In this document: piece by piece, positions 47,051 through 60,055 of the stretch
Layout of the letters: each line of letters opens with the position of its first letter
Position numbering within the stretch: position 1 is the stretch's first letter
Assembly: GCF_963678975.1 (NCBI RefSeq)
Contig: NC_089276.1
Span: forward strand, 31,512,368-31,576,367
DNA: 64,000 bases
DNA from: Dysidea avara
Lineage: Eukaryota; Porifera; Demospongiae; Dictyoceratida; Dysideidae
Direction of reading: 5' to 3'
Position numbers and translations under genes: made by a program
Notes under the pieces: model-generated
Seen by the model: only the letters and a program-made list of their open reading frames with translations
Told to the model about the DNA's origin: nothing
Databases searched by the model: none

Positions 47051-50000
47051 ATGGCTTCAGGAGATGCTGCGACAGCCAGCACGGATGTTAGTAGTGAGCC
47101 ACACGAGTCGATAAGTAATAAACAAGGAGAGATGCGCTCCTCCACTCAGGATTCGGAGTACACTTCGTTACCATTGCCAGTTACATGTTCTGAAAAAGAA
47201 CAAGGGCCCTTTGCCGCTGATCAGTCTATGCTAATGACACGACAATTCTTTACATTTCCATTTACAGTGAGCGTGACACGTCAGGACGAACTGATGCTGC
47301 AAGTGAATGAGATTCGAGGATCGTTGAGAATTATGCATAAGACTATGTGCCAAGGGTTTGAAAAGGGTGATATTATGATGACAGAAACATTTCAACAATT
47401 TGTTAAGGAGAAACAACCATCAGGTGCTGAATTAAGAGAGCATTTAAAACAATTATTACAACAAGAGCTCATGACATCATGGGATGCAATGTGTGATAGC
47501 TTGTGCAAAAAAATCCAAGCAATGGTGCTAGAGCCACAAAGTACCCTATCAGAAAATGTTGCCTGTGAGAGGCAGCAACCAACGATGCATGCATCACACA
47601 AGAAGAAGGCTGCAAAGCAGTCCACAGAGGTCAGTAACTAGTTATAGTGCTATATACATTAAAGCCAGAGTGATTTTTCAATTTCAATAGACATCGCACA
47701 TTTAACCACTCTATAAGGGCAGTTTCTGAATTCCTTGTACACCCTAGGAACAACCTTCTTATGATGATAAAATTTGATCAAAATTAGCTGGTCCCAAAGT
47801 GTCCTTTATGTGGAGGTTCCACTATTTTACCTAATTCTAGCAGCATTCAACTTTTATATTTTATGTTAGGATACTTGATATAGTATTCAAGTATACAGCA
47901 TCTCAAATTCTGCACTTATGGGAGACTGGCTACAGTGTATGCTTTGAGCTGTCATTAGCCCGGCTACATATAAAACCTAGTAAACTGCATGCAGTAACTT
48001 AGTCAACTGCCTCTCACACAACTCTCAAATGCACTGTAGAAATTATTTAAAAAATTATTTGAATAATTTGTCATAAGGTTCTGAAGACAGACAACTTTAA
48101 ATTTCTTACTTGCCTGTCATCAAGTTCAAGTCATTTGTCCATCCGAGCAAGACTCAGTAAACACAGATTGTGTAAAAACTAAAATATGTCAGCTAGTCCA
48201 TGCAGTGTTCCAGTCCAGTAGTCCACTCGGGCTTGGGCATATATATCAGGCAAATCCCTCGTGGCCATGGTATAACTATTAAATACTTCATGGTCATGTG
48301 GTTGGGCCAGCAGTTGCATTCCCCATGTGATAGTGTCTGATAATCGACCAGTTTCTCTAAACCATGTTCAAGTGATGAAGAGAGACCGAAACAGCATAAT
48401 TATGATGCTATACCAGTAACTTGGGAACTCGGCAAGATGGCTTAACTACTGTGGTTTATGTGGTATATAAGGTTATCCTGTTTGACACATTCATCTCATG
48501 CTTCATAAAATTAAATCTCCTGAAATGACATGTAAGTCTTTCCCAAAATGCTGCCACCAAAAATAAGTGTATTACAGACCTGAAAAAACCAGGAATTGTT
48601 GAAATATTTATGATCTTCATAGCTGAGTGTATGTCCTGGTGAAATTTCAGCTTCTTAGTTGCAGCCCTACAAAGTAGCAACAACTAGGCTTGAGCTAACT
48701 GTGCTTTGAAAATAATCTATTATGCTTTTGAGCAATGTTCAATAATCAAGCAGACAGTAACTATGTTTGCTACCATGAACAGACAAGTCCATGGAAAATT
48801 TAAAGTATTTTCAAGAGTGTTAATTTTTAAATTAAAGCCTGCTGTATTTTCTGGGTACCATTTTGTTTTGAGGGTCCCTAAAACAGATCTTGTTAAAATG
48901 ACTGCAACCATGTGAACTGGCAATCACAATATCCATAGATAATATACAACCCATTGATATGAAACTAATAAGTGCCACTGGTTCTAGGCTATAGTTTTGT
49001 TCCCCATTAAAATGGCTGCTAAATTTGATGTTTTTGCATTCTCTCAATGATGAAATGGCCTTGAAATCTTTGTGAGGAATTATTCATTGCAAGCAGAATT
49101 GACAATGTTATTATGGCAGGTTGGTCCTTAATTATGAACGATAGAAGCTGGTGATGAAACTCACGCCGTAGCAAAATGATTTTAAAGTACAGTTTAGTAC
49201 ATACCTGCAAATATAAGCATCGTGGCTAGTGAGTGAAAACTGATAGTTCTTTAGACTGTTTCTCTGAAAACATGTAGACGAACATGGTTCACTAGGAATC
49301 AAACACAGAATCTGTATCTGTAGCTATTACCAACAAAAATATTAGTGTTTATGGAATGACCATCGTATAAGACCTATTAAAGGTTTTCTCTTGTATACAA
49401 TAACAAAAAAGATGTATCTTTTTCAAGCACAAAACTAGGATAGGATCACTGCCTTTCTGCAGGAACATAATGCACTCACATGGTTAGTTTCACATCCATG
49501 GAGGGTATATATATCATGCTGATTCACATGGTCTGAAAGAAGTGACCAACATTAAGCTATGATGAGGAAAGTTAACTGTATGTATAACCAATAGTATAAA
49601 GTGTAGCCACAGCACTGTGAAAGTGAGTTTGCACATTAATTACAGTAGTACAGTTAGTCAAATACTTTGTACATGTGTAATGCTTTTACATTACTTTGTT
49701 ATTCCATAGCAATCTTCTGAGTCAGAAAAATTAAAGCCTGCTCCTCCTTATCCTACTCCTGGAAAATGGTTACCTGGTAAACAACAAGAGAGTGTCATTA
49801 TCGTCGTCAGCAAAACAGATTACTCAGAAATTCAAGCATTTATTATGGAAAAGGATTTAAATCACCAGGTTTACAATGAGGTATGCATGGTGTACAATTT
49901 AGAGCAAACAACAATGTTTACTTACCATGGATAATTTAACCTGTAGTCCATAGTAAAAACTTGATATATAGACAGAGTCAGCATCACTAATCTGGATGAC

Positions 50001-53000
50001 TCATGTGACCTGGATAGTGCTGTCATGATATTATAAGAAAAGCATACCTTTTTGTACTATTGCTATGCATTTGAGACAAGAAGGTTTCTAGTTATAGTTT
50101 ACATACTGTTGGTTACCGCATTTGACTGGTTAATAGCCGTGGCTACTATAACTTTCAGCAAGCAATACCCTGCGGCTACTATGCGAAGGCAGCTACTATG
50201 CAAAGGCAGGTACTATCCGAGGGCAGCTACTATGCGAAAACGGCTACCAGAGGAGGTTGGACACACTGCTAAAACTAATTTTACGAAAGTCTGTTTTATG
50301 AAGTGAAGTAAAGGATTGTCTCGGTGAGATGTCGGGATTTCTGTCTACAAATACGTATAAGATTTTAGTCAGGTGAAGTTATGCGTACAAAAAAGTATTT
50401 CACCCAAATCCTAATCGTTTTCACAAGTCAAAGTTTATCTTCATAAAGCTTACGTGAAGAGTGATCTGATTATCAAGTCTACCCCACTCAACCCCACTGT
50501 TTGTAGTTTTTGTATTGAGACTATTGAGGGTCACATGAAATACGAATTAAAGAATGCAATTAATGTCAATAATATTAGGTGGCGCTTAAAGATCAGTCGC
50601 CCGTGAATCCATATAAATGCCATGGACTGCTGTCACACAAGCTCATAGTAACCAACCTCGGATAGTAACCGCCCAGAGGAGGTTGGACATGCTTGTTTAA
50701 TTATTTGTCAATACTGTCATTCATTTTAACTTCTCTCAAAAACGCTATTTCCTGGCTTAAAACAACTCCTTTGTCTGATTTCTTTGTCTAGTCAACACTT
50801 GCAACAGTATGTTCAGATACAAGCAATGGCTCTTATCCGAGGGCGGTTCTTATGACAATAATTCTAGGCTGTGGAGCAGCTACTATCCGGGGGCGGCTAG
50901 TATATGAGCTGCGGCTGTTAACCAGTCAAATACAGTATGTGTATACAGCAAGCCTAAAGTGGCACTATGTATATGCCTAGGTACAGTACATACATAGTTG
51001 TTTAGTTAATCTTTTACATTGCTTGCAAATTCTACATACATATGTATGTGCAGGTAGAACAACTACTAAAATTTACAGAAGTTAAAGCAGCATCACCTGT
51101 GAAGGTCTCATCTGCTAAAGATGATGAAATCAAGCCATCTGGTGACAATAAAAAGTCATCAAGTGATAGTGACCACACAAGTAGTGCTTCAGTAAGTGAA
51201 ACATATTATATGTTTAATGTGATTTTAATTAGTTTTATTTGATTGCACATAGGCCATGAAAGGAGATAAGTCACCAAAATTAGAAGCAGCAGCTCCCATG
51301 AAAGAGTCAGCAGCTTCACTCGCAGAAACTAATAATTTATTTTTATTTGATGAGAAAGGTATTATATATTCTAGGATAACTAAAGAAGCTACACAGATAG
51401 CATCAAGTCATGGCTGTGTGCTCAATAACACACTTGTGTCTATACATACTGTAAGCATTTTATGTGTGTTATTCAGCACACAATTGATGCTATCTGTGTA
51501 GCCTCTTAGTTATCCTAGCAAGTAAAACCCACAATATCTCAACTCTTAAAAGCAAATGACAATAATAAGAGGTATATTTAAACAGGAATTGCAGAGAATC
51601 ACAAGATGTCCATGTCAAAAAACTTGATTCAGTCAAATGTCCTACATGGTGACTTACTAGTAGCTGCATTCATCAAGAAAACGAAGCTCTAACCTATATA
51701 GTACCACCCAAATGCAACGCATGCTTGTGAGCACTGAGTGTTGCTAGTAAAGGCATGGTAGCTATTAATCCTTGTGAACCAGGGTTAATTGTATATTATA
51801 GTTTGCAAGAACTCGAGAGTGTGGCTGGGGTTGGAAGGACTGTCTTAAAATGTTTCACCTAGGAAGTTACTGCTATATCGACAAGCTTTGACCCTGTTGC
51901 AATTCGAAATACTCTATTGGAACAAGGTGCTGCACCAAGTATTGTGACATATATACTTTATACCATTAAATTTACTTCTAGATAGTCACATAAGTAATTT
52001 CTAAGCAAAGTTCGCATACTGATTCTGGCATATTAAGTTTACAACTATCTGTATTCATTGTTTTCATACAAGCGTCATAAGTTCGGACTGTTTTATATTC
52101 AATAATTGTGGTGGTCAAAAGAAATTAGACAGTGTCAAATAGTGCCAAATAGAGGTATAATGATTAAACCATGTACTAATGTATACATGCATGCGTAGCT
52201 ACATGTGTATATGAATTTGTAGTGTACTTTTGTTTATATCTACATATATACATACACAGAAACAGCCAAAAATGATGATATTACAAATAATTTGAATGGC
52301 GAAGTGCACAGTAAAATTAAAGAACCTGTCAAAGTGAGTAAATGGTAACTCTACATGTATGTTGCATCCATGCTTGCAAAGACACTTTGCCGAAGGTCTC
52401 TGGTACTTAATAGTAGGGATCTTCCTAATGTGAAATGACATACCATAAAGAACTAACTCCTGCCAGTTAGTGCTGTTATGTAATTATGTCCCTTCCTGAA
52501 ATTGTTTCCAGCATGTGTAAGTAATAGTGATGAACCAATAATCTGACACTGATGTGTTTTAAATGGAAATATATAAAGGTCAATTACCAATGTAGTCTCA
52601 TGCCCAGACCCCACCCATTGCGTTGAGTAGGGTCTGGTGACAAACGCAAGAGTTTTGGGCCCTATGCCATTTTTTCCTTTCTGACCAATCAGATGCTTTA
52701 ATTCAGCTGTAATGCGATTTGATAAGCTAGAACAACGAAGATGGCTGACTGGAATCATGGGTACAAATGCATAAACAATATGGCGGCAAGCCCAAAAACT
52801 TAGCGTAAATCACCAGACCATAATCAACAATGCAGTTGGTGGGATCTGGGCACGAGACTATTAGCAATACCAAATAAATACCAATTAGTTGGGCATCTAT
52901 CACTAGAAACAGCCAGTAATTCCAATAATAGGCCAGCTTACAAACACATTGACGACAATACTGAAATACATAGGCAGTGAAAATGGGGAGGTAGGGGGGC

Positions 53001-56000
53001 TGGCCCCCTCACTTGGACAATGCTTGCAAAAAATATAGAGATACTGTACTCTCATAGAGAAGTCAAGTACTCTAGTAAAACAGTTACCTTTACATTTCTT
53101 TTAAAAACTGTAAGTAGCTAGCTATTTCTAAAAACATAATAAAATAGTCTATACATTCTCTGGGTTTCAAAACTATGAAAATGTTCCTGGGGGCAAGCCC
53201 AGACCCCCAAGAACAACAACAAATCTGCTTCAAACTGTTTTGGGTAAATTTCATTGCCAAATTACTCTTTGGCCTGCTCCACTGCCCCTGCTGAAATTTA
53301 AACATATCATAGCATAATTACAAAATGAATAATTTGAAGTAAGACATGTTGAATTGAAGTACCCTAGTAATATTGTGAATTAGCTATTTTGGTACGAACG
53401 AATAAAGAAGCTTGATTAGCTACCAGCAGGAACCTATAGCACAACAACAACTAAATTTCCCTTACAGAATGTTTTAAGATCACTTGATGGGTAACATTTA
53501 AGACAAGAAATAATGCTGATAACACCACATATGTATTCAATATATATTATTTTGCATTTCTCCTATGTATAATAGGACTCTAAAGAAGCAACACTGTTTT
53601 CCTTTGAAAAATTGTAAGTGCTTTTATGCTCTATTATTCTGTGTATATGTATATACTGTAGTACTATAATGGCAGTGTACCTATTAATAATACATTCCAG
53701 GTTGGAGAATAAAGAGCATCGGATGCTGGTTGATCCAACACAACTAATTGCCCTCTTTAAAGAATGTGAAGAATATAAACAACAGTGCTCAGCACTGCAA
53801 CAAGTTTTAAATGCAAAAAGCGAAAGTCTTCAGCAACATGAAATGTAAACATTCATTCATTAGTAGTGTCTTAATTACCAACAATTTTGTCACTTTTAGT
53901 ATACGCCAAAAAAGTGATGAAAGGGAGCAGATTACTCAGCAAAATGTACATGTGCAAATGACGAAAAACCAAGACAACTTCTCAAAAATGATGGACATTT
54001 GGCGTGAGCAAGTAACTGTAAGTTTACATGCATGCATACTAATGTAAGTACCTATAAGAGAAATTAAATTTGAGTATAATTTTTATAGGGATAATATAAA
54101 TAAACACTATGAAACAAGAGAGGTTGTATATACCTGCAGCTATCATATAACGGGTTATTTTCAAAGGAGCTTAATTTTCGCATTGTTCAAAGACCAGTAG
54201 TTCTATGAAAATGAAAAGGTGCTATATGCACAATAGATTTAAAATTACACATAGCTAAGCCTGGAACTTGCTTGGTGCTTGCTACTACATATGAACTCGT
54301 GCTACAGAAATGTACATGTATAACTGTTGGACTACAATTGAAACGGTGTGTCATGGGTGGGCTATTTCAAGCCAATTACTAGTAAACAACTGGACCCCAA
54401 AGCTACTCAAGATTTTCCTTTGCACATGGACATTTGCAACGATTCACGCTTTTTTTGTTTTAGTTTTGAAATTTCCCCTACCGTAGTGGTCCATATTTCG
54501 TTGTATGCATGATATCTCCTTATCATTAGGGTACACGTGGTCACCATCTTGATAACAATCTGCTTGGTTAAATGCACACTACCCAAATTATTTTTATTGG
54601 TGCTATGCGCGACGTTTAAGCAAACAAAATTAAAACCTACAAAATTAATTTTACCAGCTGCTCTTCAAAAATTACCCCTTCAAAATTAACCTGCTATATG
54701 GTATACTAGTTGACATTCTACTTCATTTAATAGTATAGCCATGACTGAAGTAGTGATTAATGTCTATTGTAGTAGTATAGCTGTAACTATATAAAATACT
54801 AGAATCCTTTTATGGACTGCATCATGTGTAATTTTGACTACACATTTTATTTGTGCATTGCTCATTCTGTAGCAAGGCCAGTCACCTGGAAGCAGCCCTA
54901 TTAAGAATCCAGATGCTAAAGGTAAACTCAGTATAACACATGCAGTGCAATTATTATACAGCATACAACACTTGGGGAAGTTAAGTTGCTTGTTTGCTTT
55001 AAAAATGTAACTGTCTCTGAGAAAACTGGCTATTTGCAAATATCAAAAATGCCAATTTTAAATAGTTTAGAGTGTTATGGCTCACCAATGATTAGTGCTA
55101 TGTGTACTAAAGTTTCTAACATAATAGAACATTTCATTAATCCACTGAACGAGTAGCCAATAGTTCCATTTTAGTTAGTCAGGACCGAATTAGGGATTAA
55201 ATTTCTACTAGTATAGTATATCTTCTTATAAAGGTGACCTCCCTTGTTTCATTACCTTTTTTCCTAATATTCCTGATCAAATTTAAAATTCTTAATTTTT
55301 CCTTGTACTTGTTTGTTTATTTTTATTGGAACATAATTATGACTAGTGAACCAGTGCAAACTACATCAAAAGAAAGAACAATGCTGGACATACCATACAG
55401 TAAAAAACTTTGGCGGTAAAAAACTTTGCAGCAAATTCGGCGAATAGCATTACAATTGCCAAAGTTTTATCCACCAATTATTCTTAGCAATTACATAAGC
55501 AGATTAGCCATGTTGAAAGGATGAGTATCGAAGTATCGTGACAGGTATTTCCAAGCCTTCCCTTCGATTGTCGTGAGGTTCATTGTCCCACAAGAGTTCA
55601 CAAAAATCCAAACATTGCTCTCGACATTTATACAAGAACCAACAAACAATGCTTACACTTGTGCGATAGCTACCACTCGAATGCAATGTTGCTATGCAAA
55701 AATGCAAGTGATTAAAATGCTTGCTGATTAAGGGGTGTGGCAGCCGTTTTCATGTGAGTTGTCATCCCTCAATGCAAGGGATAAAGACTCACGGTTGAAA
55801 TGGCTGCCATGCTCCTTAATTGACGAGTTGTGTAATCGCTCGCACTTGCATGTAGCGATGTTGTATTCGGGCGGTACAGTACGTGGTAGCTCACGTGAAG
55901 CCTAGACATGGGGCCAAGTACATTTAAAAGTACTTGAGTAAAGTGCAACTACTTTTGAATTTTCGAAGTACAAGTGCTCCAGCAGTTGTCAAGAGAGTAC

Positions 56001-58779
56001 TTAAGTAAAGTACAAGTACATACTGGAAGTACTTAAGTAAAATACAAGTACATTTTGCTATAGCAAAATACACACTGTATTCAGTGTATTATTGAATGTA
56101 AGTGTGCTTTAGGGCATAGGCGGCGGAAAGGGGGGGGGGGGGGGGGGAGGGGGCTTAGCCCCCCTCAGAATGATATCACGCTAAATTATCCTTCTTGGAG
56201 TGGGGCGTGATCAAGATCGAGATACTCTAATAGAGCAGTCACTCTAATAAAGCAATCACAGTATTAGAGCAGTGTGTAGTGAGCTATGTAAGGATTTATG
56301 TAGTTTATCAGTATAAATTCGTAGGTGGGGAGTTATTGTCAGCTGGTTGCGACCTTTTTTTTTTTTTTTTTGGTCTCACCTTATCAATCCAGAGACAATG
56401 TAGTACTTCAGTTCATTTTTTTCCATAAGTCTGGATCCACCCCTGGTCAGCCCCCCCTCATATCAACTACTTCCTCCACCCCTGTTTTAGGGGGTTGGTA
56501 CTTTCAGGTTTTTGTCAACCATTCTCCCTCTTAAACTCTTAAAATGCACTGACTTAAACAGTAGCATTGTTTTTGTTTGCCAGAATGCTATGAGATCATT
56601 AATCGTGGCTACATAACACACAGTAAGGTTGGGGAAGGCACTAGAAGAATTGCAAGAAGTTGTAAACTGCACCTTCATACAATTTTGTTATTCTCATTGT
56701 ACACCCACTGCATACAATGTTTGCAGTACTTAAAAGTACTTTAAGTACTCAAGTACATACAAGTACTTAGCAAAGTACTTGAGTATAAGTACAAGTACAT
56801 TGGGGAAATTAAGAAAGTATTTAGATAAAGTACAAGTACTTTCTAGTCTGTACTTAAGTATAAGTACTCATGTACTTTGCCCCATGTCTGGTGAAGCCCC
56901 ATTCGCCAAAGTTTTTTTTGTCAATTTTGCAATAGTGGGTTTTCGCCAAACTTTTTTACCACCAAACTTTTTTACTATATGGTAATCATTATTAATAACG
57001 GGCATCCTAACCATAATTTTGCAATAGTGGGTTTTCGCCAAACTTTTTTACCATCAAACTTTTTTACTATATGGTAATCATTATTAATAACATGCATCCT
57101 AACCATCAATTACTTGAAAGTGAAGTGGCCATTACGCTTCATTTTCAGGTAAGTTCAATGCATTACACAGCATTATATATAAAATGCATGCAGTGCAAGA
57201 AGTGCCTCTGCAATCAATCCAGTCACTATGAAAAATACGGACAATTTCCATTATAAACTGATAGCATATGTAGAAGCCATTTTCATGCTACAGACTGCAC
57301 AACCAGCAAAAAGAAATGGGACACAAAGGAGGACAAAAGTAAGTCCATGATTTGTACATTGTACATACTGCGGTATGCCAAAAGGCATGTGTCGGTCCAA
57401 AGAGACATCTAATACGGAAAAATCAAGCCGGTAGCCTTAGGCTGTTACTGAGTTATGCTTGTCTGAAGGCATCAGTCAGTCAATCAGTCAGCAGAGAAAA
57501 CTTCCACTGAATAAAATACTTTTAAAATTGCATAGCAACCTGTTGGAAATGTTTCAAGCTGCACTGAGGCACCTGATTATACCTATCCAATACTGCCATG
57601 TACCATGAAGGTATTATGAGGCTGATTTACGGTTAGCATTTTTGTGAGAAAGTGTAACCTCAACAATCCCTATAATATACGGTATTATCATACTAAGGTT
57701 GAGTTTAGAGATTTATTTCATGTCACAGTAAAAAAAAAGCTTAAAAGCTGCTAAATACTGTAGATTGGGAAATATTCGACGGTGAGAATATTTTATGGTT
57801 GCCTCAACCAACGAAAATAAATTACGTGAACTATTTACTCTCATGAATATTTTCTACTCGTGAAATATTGCTTGGTGGATTGATGTTATAATAATTATGT
57901 GACTGGATTTGCAAAAAGGTATCTTTTCACAAACGAAATTTGACCCATTTTTATTTTGAAGTTTCATAACATTTTATCATGGCGTTTAATTGCCTAAAAA
58001 TTTCCACGAGTGTAACTACCGTATCTGTAGCTGCATTTTGGACTAAGAGCAAGTTAAGCAGCACAAGGAGTAAAGTGTTACATCATTTTGTTTGCTGGCA
58101 TGTAAAATGTGTGGAAGGTACCTTTTTGCAAGTCCGTTCATGTATATTACACAGGACAAAACTAGCATACTAGTATAAACACTGAGGAATGAGTATTCTG
58201 TTGGAGAAAAAAAGAATGGCTTACAGGCCCTCTCCATCAGAATTAATTTGCATGCCATTGTATGTGTAGACCTAGCTTAGCCACAGCAGCAGGGGTCCAT
58301 GTTCATTGTACAACAAATACCTGTTTAACATTGTCATACCTTAATCTTGTATCTTCTGTGTGCACTTATTTCTCTGGTGCATGAGACTAAGGCAACAGCA
58401 CCGGCACGTAGCAACAACAGTGCTAGCTTTTAATCCCATCGATGTGCTGACTGCAGATGCAGCATAGAAATTAAATATCTCTACGTGTTTAATTATTTGT
58501 TGTACAGAAAAATTCAGTGGTAAAATATTTTTGTGGCCTAGGCTGCCCGCGAACATATAACACTTTAAATTTCCTTGAGTGAAAATTTCCCTATTTATGG
58601 TATATAGTAGTATTCTCTATACATGCATGTAAGTACTTTTACCATTTTCTTTGTATGTGCTGTAAATATTAGAATCATCCGATCAAGCTAGATCTACAGA
58701 GGACCCTATTCTAGCATCGGCCACACATCACAGTGAATCTACTGTCACTCCAAGTTCTTACATGTGTCGTACCAGCTAA
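47051..58779 (+). CDS. Ten-exon gene of unknown function with coiled coil
   Basis: Exons 47051-47629, 49710-49880, 51054-51191, 51253-51358, 52260-52333, 53576-53613, 53701-53844, 53900-54017, 54873-54921 and 58673-58779 are bounded by AG and GT at every junction. They keep one reading frame across all nine introns and give about 507 residues ending PSSYMCRTS. The start ATG has a good context (GTACCATGG). Exon 1 encodes a polar N-terminus and an amphipathic stretch (DELMLQVNEIRGSLRIMHK). Exon 2 is Pro-rich then SVIIVVSKTDYSEIQAFIME. Exons 3-5 are Ser/Lys/Asp-rich and probably disordered. Exons 6-8 are a clear coiled coil (LENKEHRMLVDPTQLIALFK to MMDIWREQVT). The tail is Ser-rich. No family is recognised; a scaffold or adaptor role is a guess. 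It is convergent with the NLR gene. No AATAAA signal is seen close to the stop. Confidence 0.75.
47630..49709 (+). other. Intron 1 of the coiled-coil gene
   Basis: 2.1 kb bounded by GTCAGT and CCATAG. No repeat with recognisable ends and no inner gene; the ORFs here lack motifs. Confidence 0.5.
50116..50935. mobile_element. MITE with TA TSD in intron 2
   Basis: Ends CCGCATTTGACTGGTTAA and its partner (complement of TTAACCAGTCAAATACAG), with TA on both sides (50114-50115 and 50936-50937). The interior near the left end is a degenerate 18-bp tandem array (GCTACTATGCGAAGGCA), with similar GGCGG-TATCCGAGG units near the right end. Confidence 0.75.
51371..51518. mobile_element. Hairpin MITE in intron 4
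   Basis: A 148-bp near-palindrome with arms of about 35 bp (CTAGGATAACTAAAGAAGCT versus the complement of AGCCTCTTAGTTATCCTAG) and the shared ACACAGATAGCATCAA. It begins just 12 bp after the exon 4 donor. Confidence 0.75.
52593..52860. mobile_element. Mutator-type MITE in intron 5
   Basis: A 268-bp element with ends TAGTCTCATGCCCAGACCC and GGGATCTGGGCACGAGACTA. The flanking nonamers TTACCAATG and TTAGCAATA agree at 7 of 9 positions, a decayed 9-bp duplication. Confidence 0.7.
52969..53290. mobile_element. hAT-like MITE in intron 5
   Basis: Ends CATAGGCAGTG and CACTGCCCCTG. The flanks CTGAAATA (52961-52968) and CTGAAATT (53291-53298) agree at 7 of 8 positions. Contains degenerate CTCTCATAGAGAAGTCA motifs near 53050. 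Confidence 0.6.
54143..54701. mobile_element. MITE with TA borders in intron 8
   Basis: Inverted ends TCATATAACGGGTTATTTTC and its partner (complement of AATTAACCTGCTATATGG), with TA outside each. The interior has AATTTT-rich arms. Likely a Tc1/mariner-type MITE. Confidence 0.55.
55393..56982. mobile_element. TA-flanked MITE in intron 9, interrupted by a hAT MITE
   Basis: Ends CCATACAGTAAAAAACTTTG and its partner at 56963-56982 (complement of AACTTTTTTACTATATGG), with TA outside each (55391-55392 and 56983-56984). GGCG-AAAACTTT blocks repeat inside both arms. A 988-bp hAT element (55903-56890) is nested in it. The right end is duplicated in tandem, so the boundary could also be 57074. Confidence 0.7.
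55903..56890. mobile_element. hAT-type MITE (8-bp TSD) nested in intron 9
   Basis: Inverted ends TAGACATGGGGCCAAGTAC and the complement of GTACTTTGCCCCATGTCTG. Flanked by an exact 8-bp duplication GTGAAGCC (55895-55902 and 56891-56898). AAGTAC/GTACTT words fill both arms. The interior carries a G-run near 56128-56148, the GATACTCTAATAGAGCAGTC motif at 56221, and a CTGGATCCACCCCTG hAT-like end at about 56430, suggesting a further nested element. Confidence 0.88.
56923..57106. repeat. 92-bp tandem duplication at a MITE end
   Basis: Two nearly identical 92-bp units with GCAATAGTGGGTTTTCGCC and ACTATATGGTAATCATTATT in each, covering the right end of the MITE and adjoining intron sequence. Confidence 0.85.
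57118..57560. repeat. Repeat family X, 3' module, copy 3 (inverted)
   Basis: Opposite orientation to the copies at 23603, 30600 and 63640. Read on the + strand it shows an exon-like block: TTCAGGTAAG at about 57145, then TGGGACACAAAGGAGGACAA, then the GTAAGTCCATGA donor-like site near 57340, followed by AGTCAGTCAATCAGTCAG units. Confidence 0.65.
57561..58672. other. 3' part of intron 9
   Basis: AT-rich, with TATGGTATATAGTA-type and GTGAGAATATTTT/GAATATTTTCTACTCGTG words that hint at another decayed MITE. No ends could be fixed and no coding sequence is supported. Confidence 0.4.
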
Positions 58780-59899
58780 CAAGAAACCTACTAACATGCA
58801 CATGAAATAACATTTTGTACATCATTTCCTTTCTGTGCTAGAATTGTGTTACATATTACAGGTATGTACAAAGTACCATAAAGGACTTCACCCTTTACTG
58901 CTTTATAGAATTTTTATACTTTTTATAAATGATTGTATATATAAATTATATTTAATATGTATGTGTAGTACATTGTGTTCATGTGTATGTTGAGCTAATA
59001 ACTCAACCACATAGTAACGTGGGGGGAAATGAAACAATACACAAGATATTGAAATTTGATCTGCTACAAAAAAAATTTTTTAATATCTCTTTAGATTCAT
59101 ACGTCTGATATTAATTTTTACTTATGACTTTCATTATACACGAAGCCATAAAAGTACACAATGTAGTATGGGGTTTCTCAAGCCTTGAAACTTGTGGGAG
59201 TCAAAACCACACATGTCTGCTCTTCAAATATTCACTGTGACCACTAATCATCTACAGTTGGCAGATGTTATTTCTCTTGAGAAAAACTATCTACTTTTGT
59301 TTTTTAGCTGCTGTCTCAGGTATCATCTCATGAATGTACTATATAGCTGTGCATATAATGTGATGCTATTGATGTCTCAATATCAAGTTATATACATACA
59401 CGTAGCTAGAGTCATGTTCTTACAATCATCTTAATGCCATGTTCTTTTTGCTTTAATCCATTTTCTGTGCATTATATAGTTAGGAGGGATATGACTGAAA
59501 TATAGTTTATATGCACAATGCCCAAGAATGCGTAACACTTGAGAATACTAATATTTCACTAGATAATTGTGTTATAGCTCTATATACTACACCCAGTAGA
59601 TGAAACGAATCCTCACTTACCCAGACAACTTTTTCTTTTTGTGTGTGGGCAGAAAAAAGTGATCTGGCTATGTAAGACAAATCAGAGATAGTTGACAAAA
59701 CAGTCACTTTTAGTGGTGGAAATCAGTCAATTTATCCACTTGATGGATTTTCTTTGGTCTCTGTGCCAGGAAAAGAGAGAAATTGAGTAATACTTCCAGG
59801 TACAGAACATAATATTAATATTAGATACTCTTGGATTATCTTTAGATCCATGCAACAATAATTTGTTCAACCTGTGTTTTGCAGACTATCATAATTACC
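58780..59899. other. Intergenic between convergent genes
   Basis: Should contain the 3' untranslated region of the coiled-coil gene. No consensus polyadenylation hexamer is close to the stop. Nothing else recognised. Confidence 0.4.
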
Positions 59900-60055
59900 A
59901 TTTAAATATTCTGCCGCACTTAGGTGGAATGATCTACCTGATGACGTTGCTCTGTCCTCCACTTCCCATCCTTGGTGTATAATTTTATCATATTGTGTAA
60001 TGATGTGTAATTTTTGTGTGTATTGTATTTGTTATAATAATAATAAATAGCTCTT
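59900..60055 (+). pseudogene. 3' end of a non-LTR retrotransposon (LINE)
   Basis: One frame reads FKYSAALRWNDLPDDVALSS, the conserved end of many non-LTR retrotransposon polyproteins (YSAA-LWN-LPDD). About 100 bp further on comes an ATAATAATAATAAATAG tail. Only the last 25 or so codons and the tail remain, as expected of a strongly 5'-truncated insertion. Confidence 0.6.

Noticed and set aside
56128-56148. G-run as a quadruplex regulatory element
   Set aside because: A single homopolymer inside a nested MITE; runs of this kind are also prone to sequencing error.
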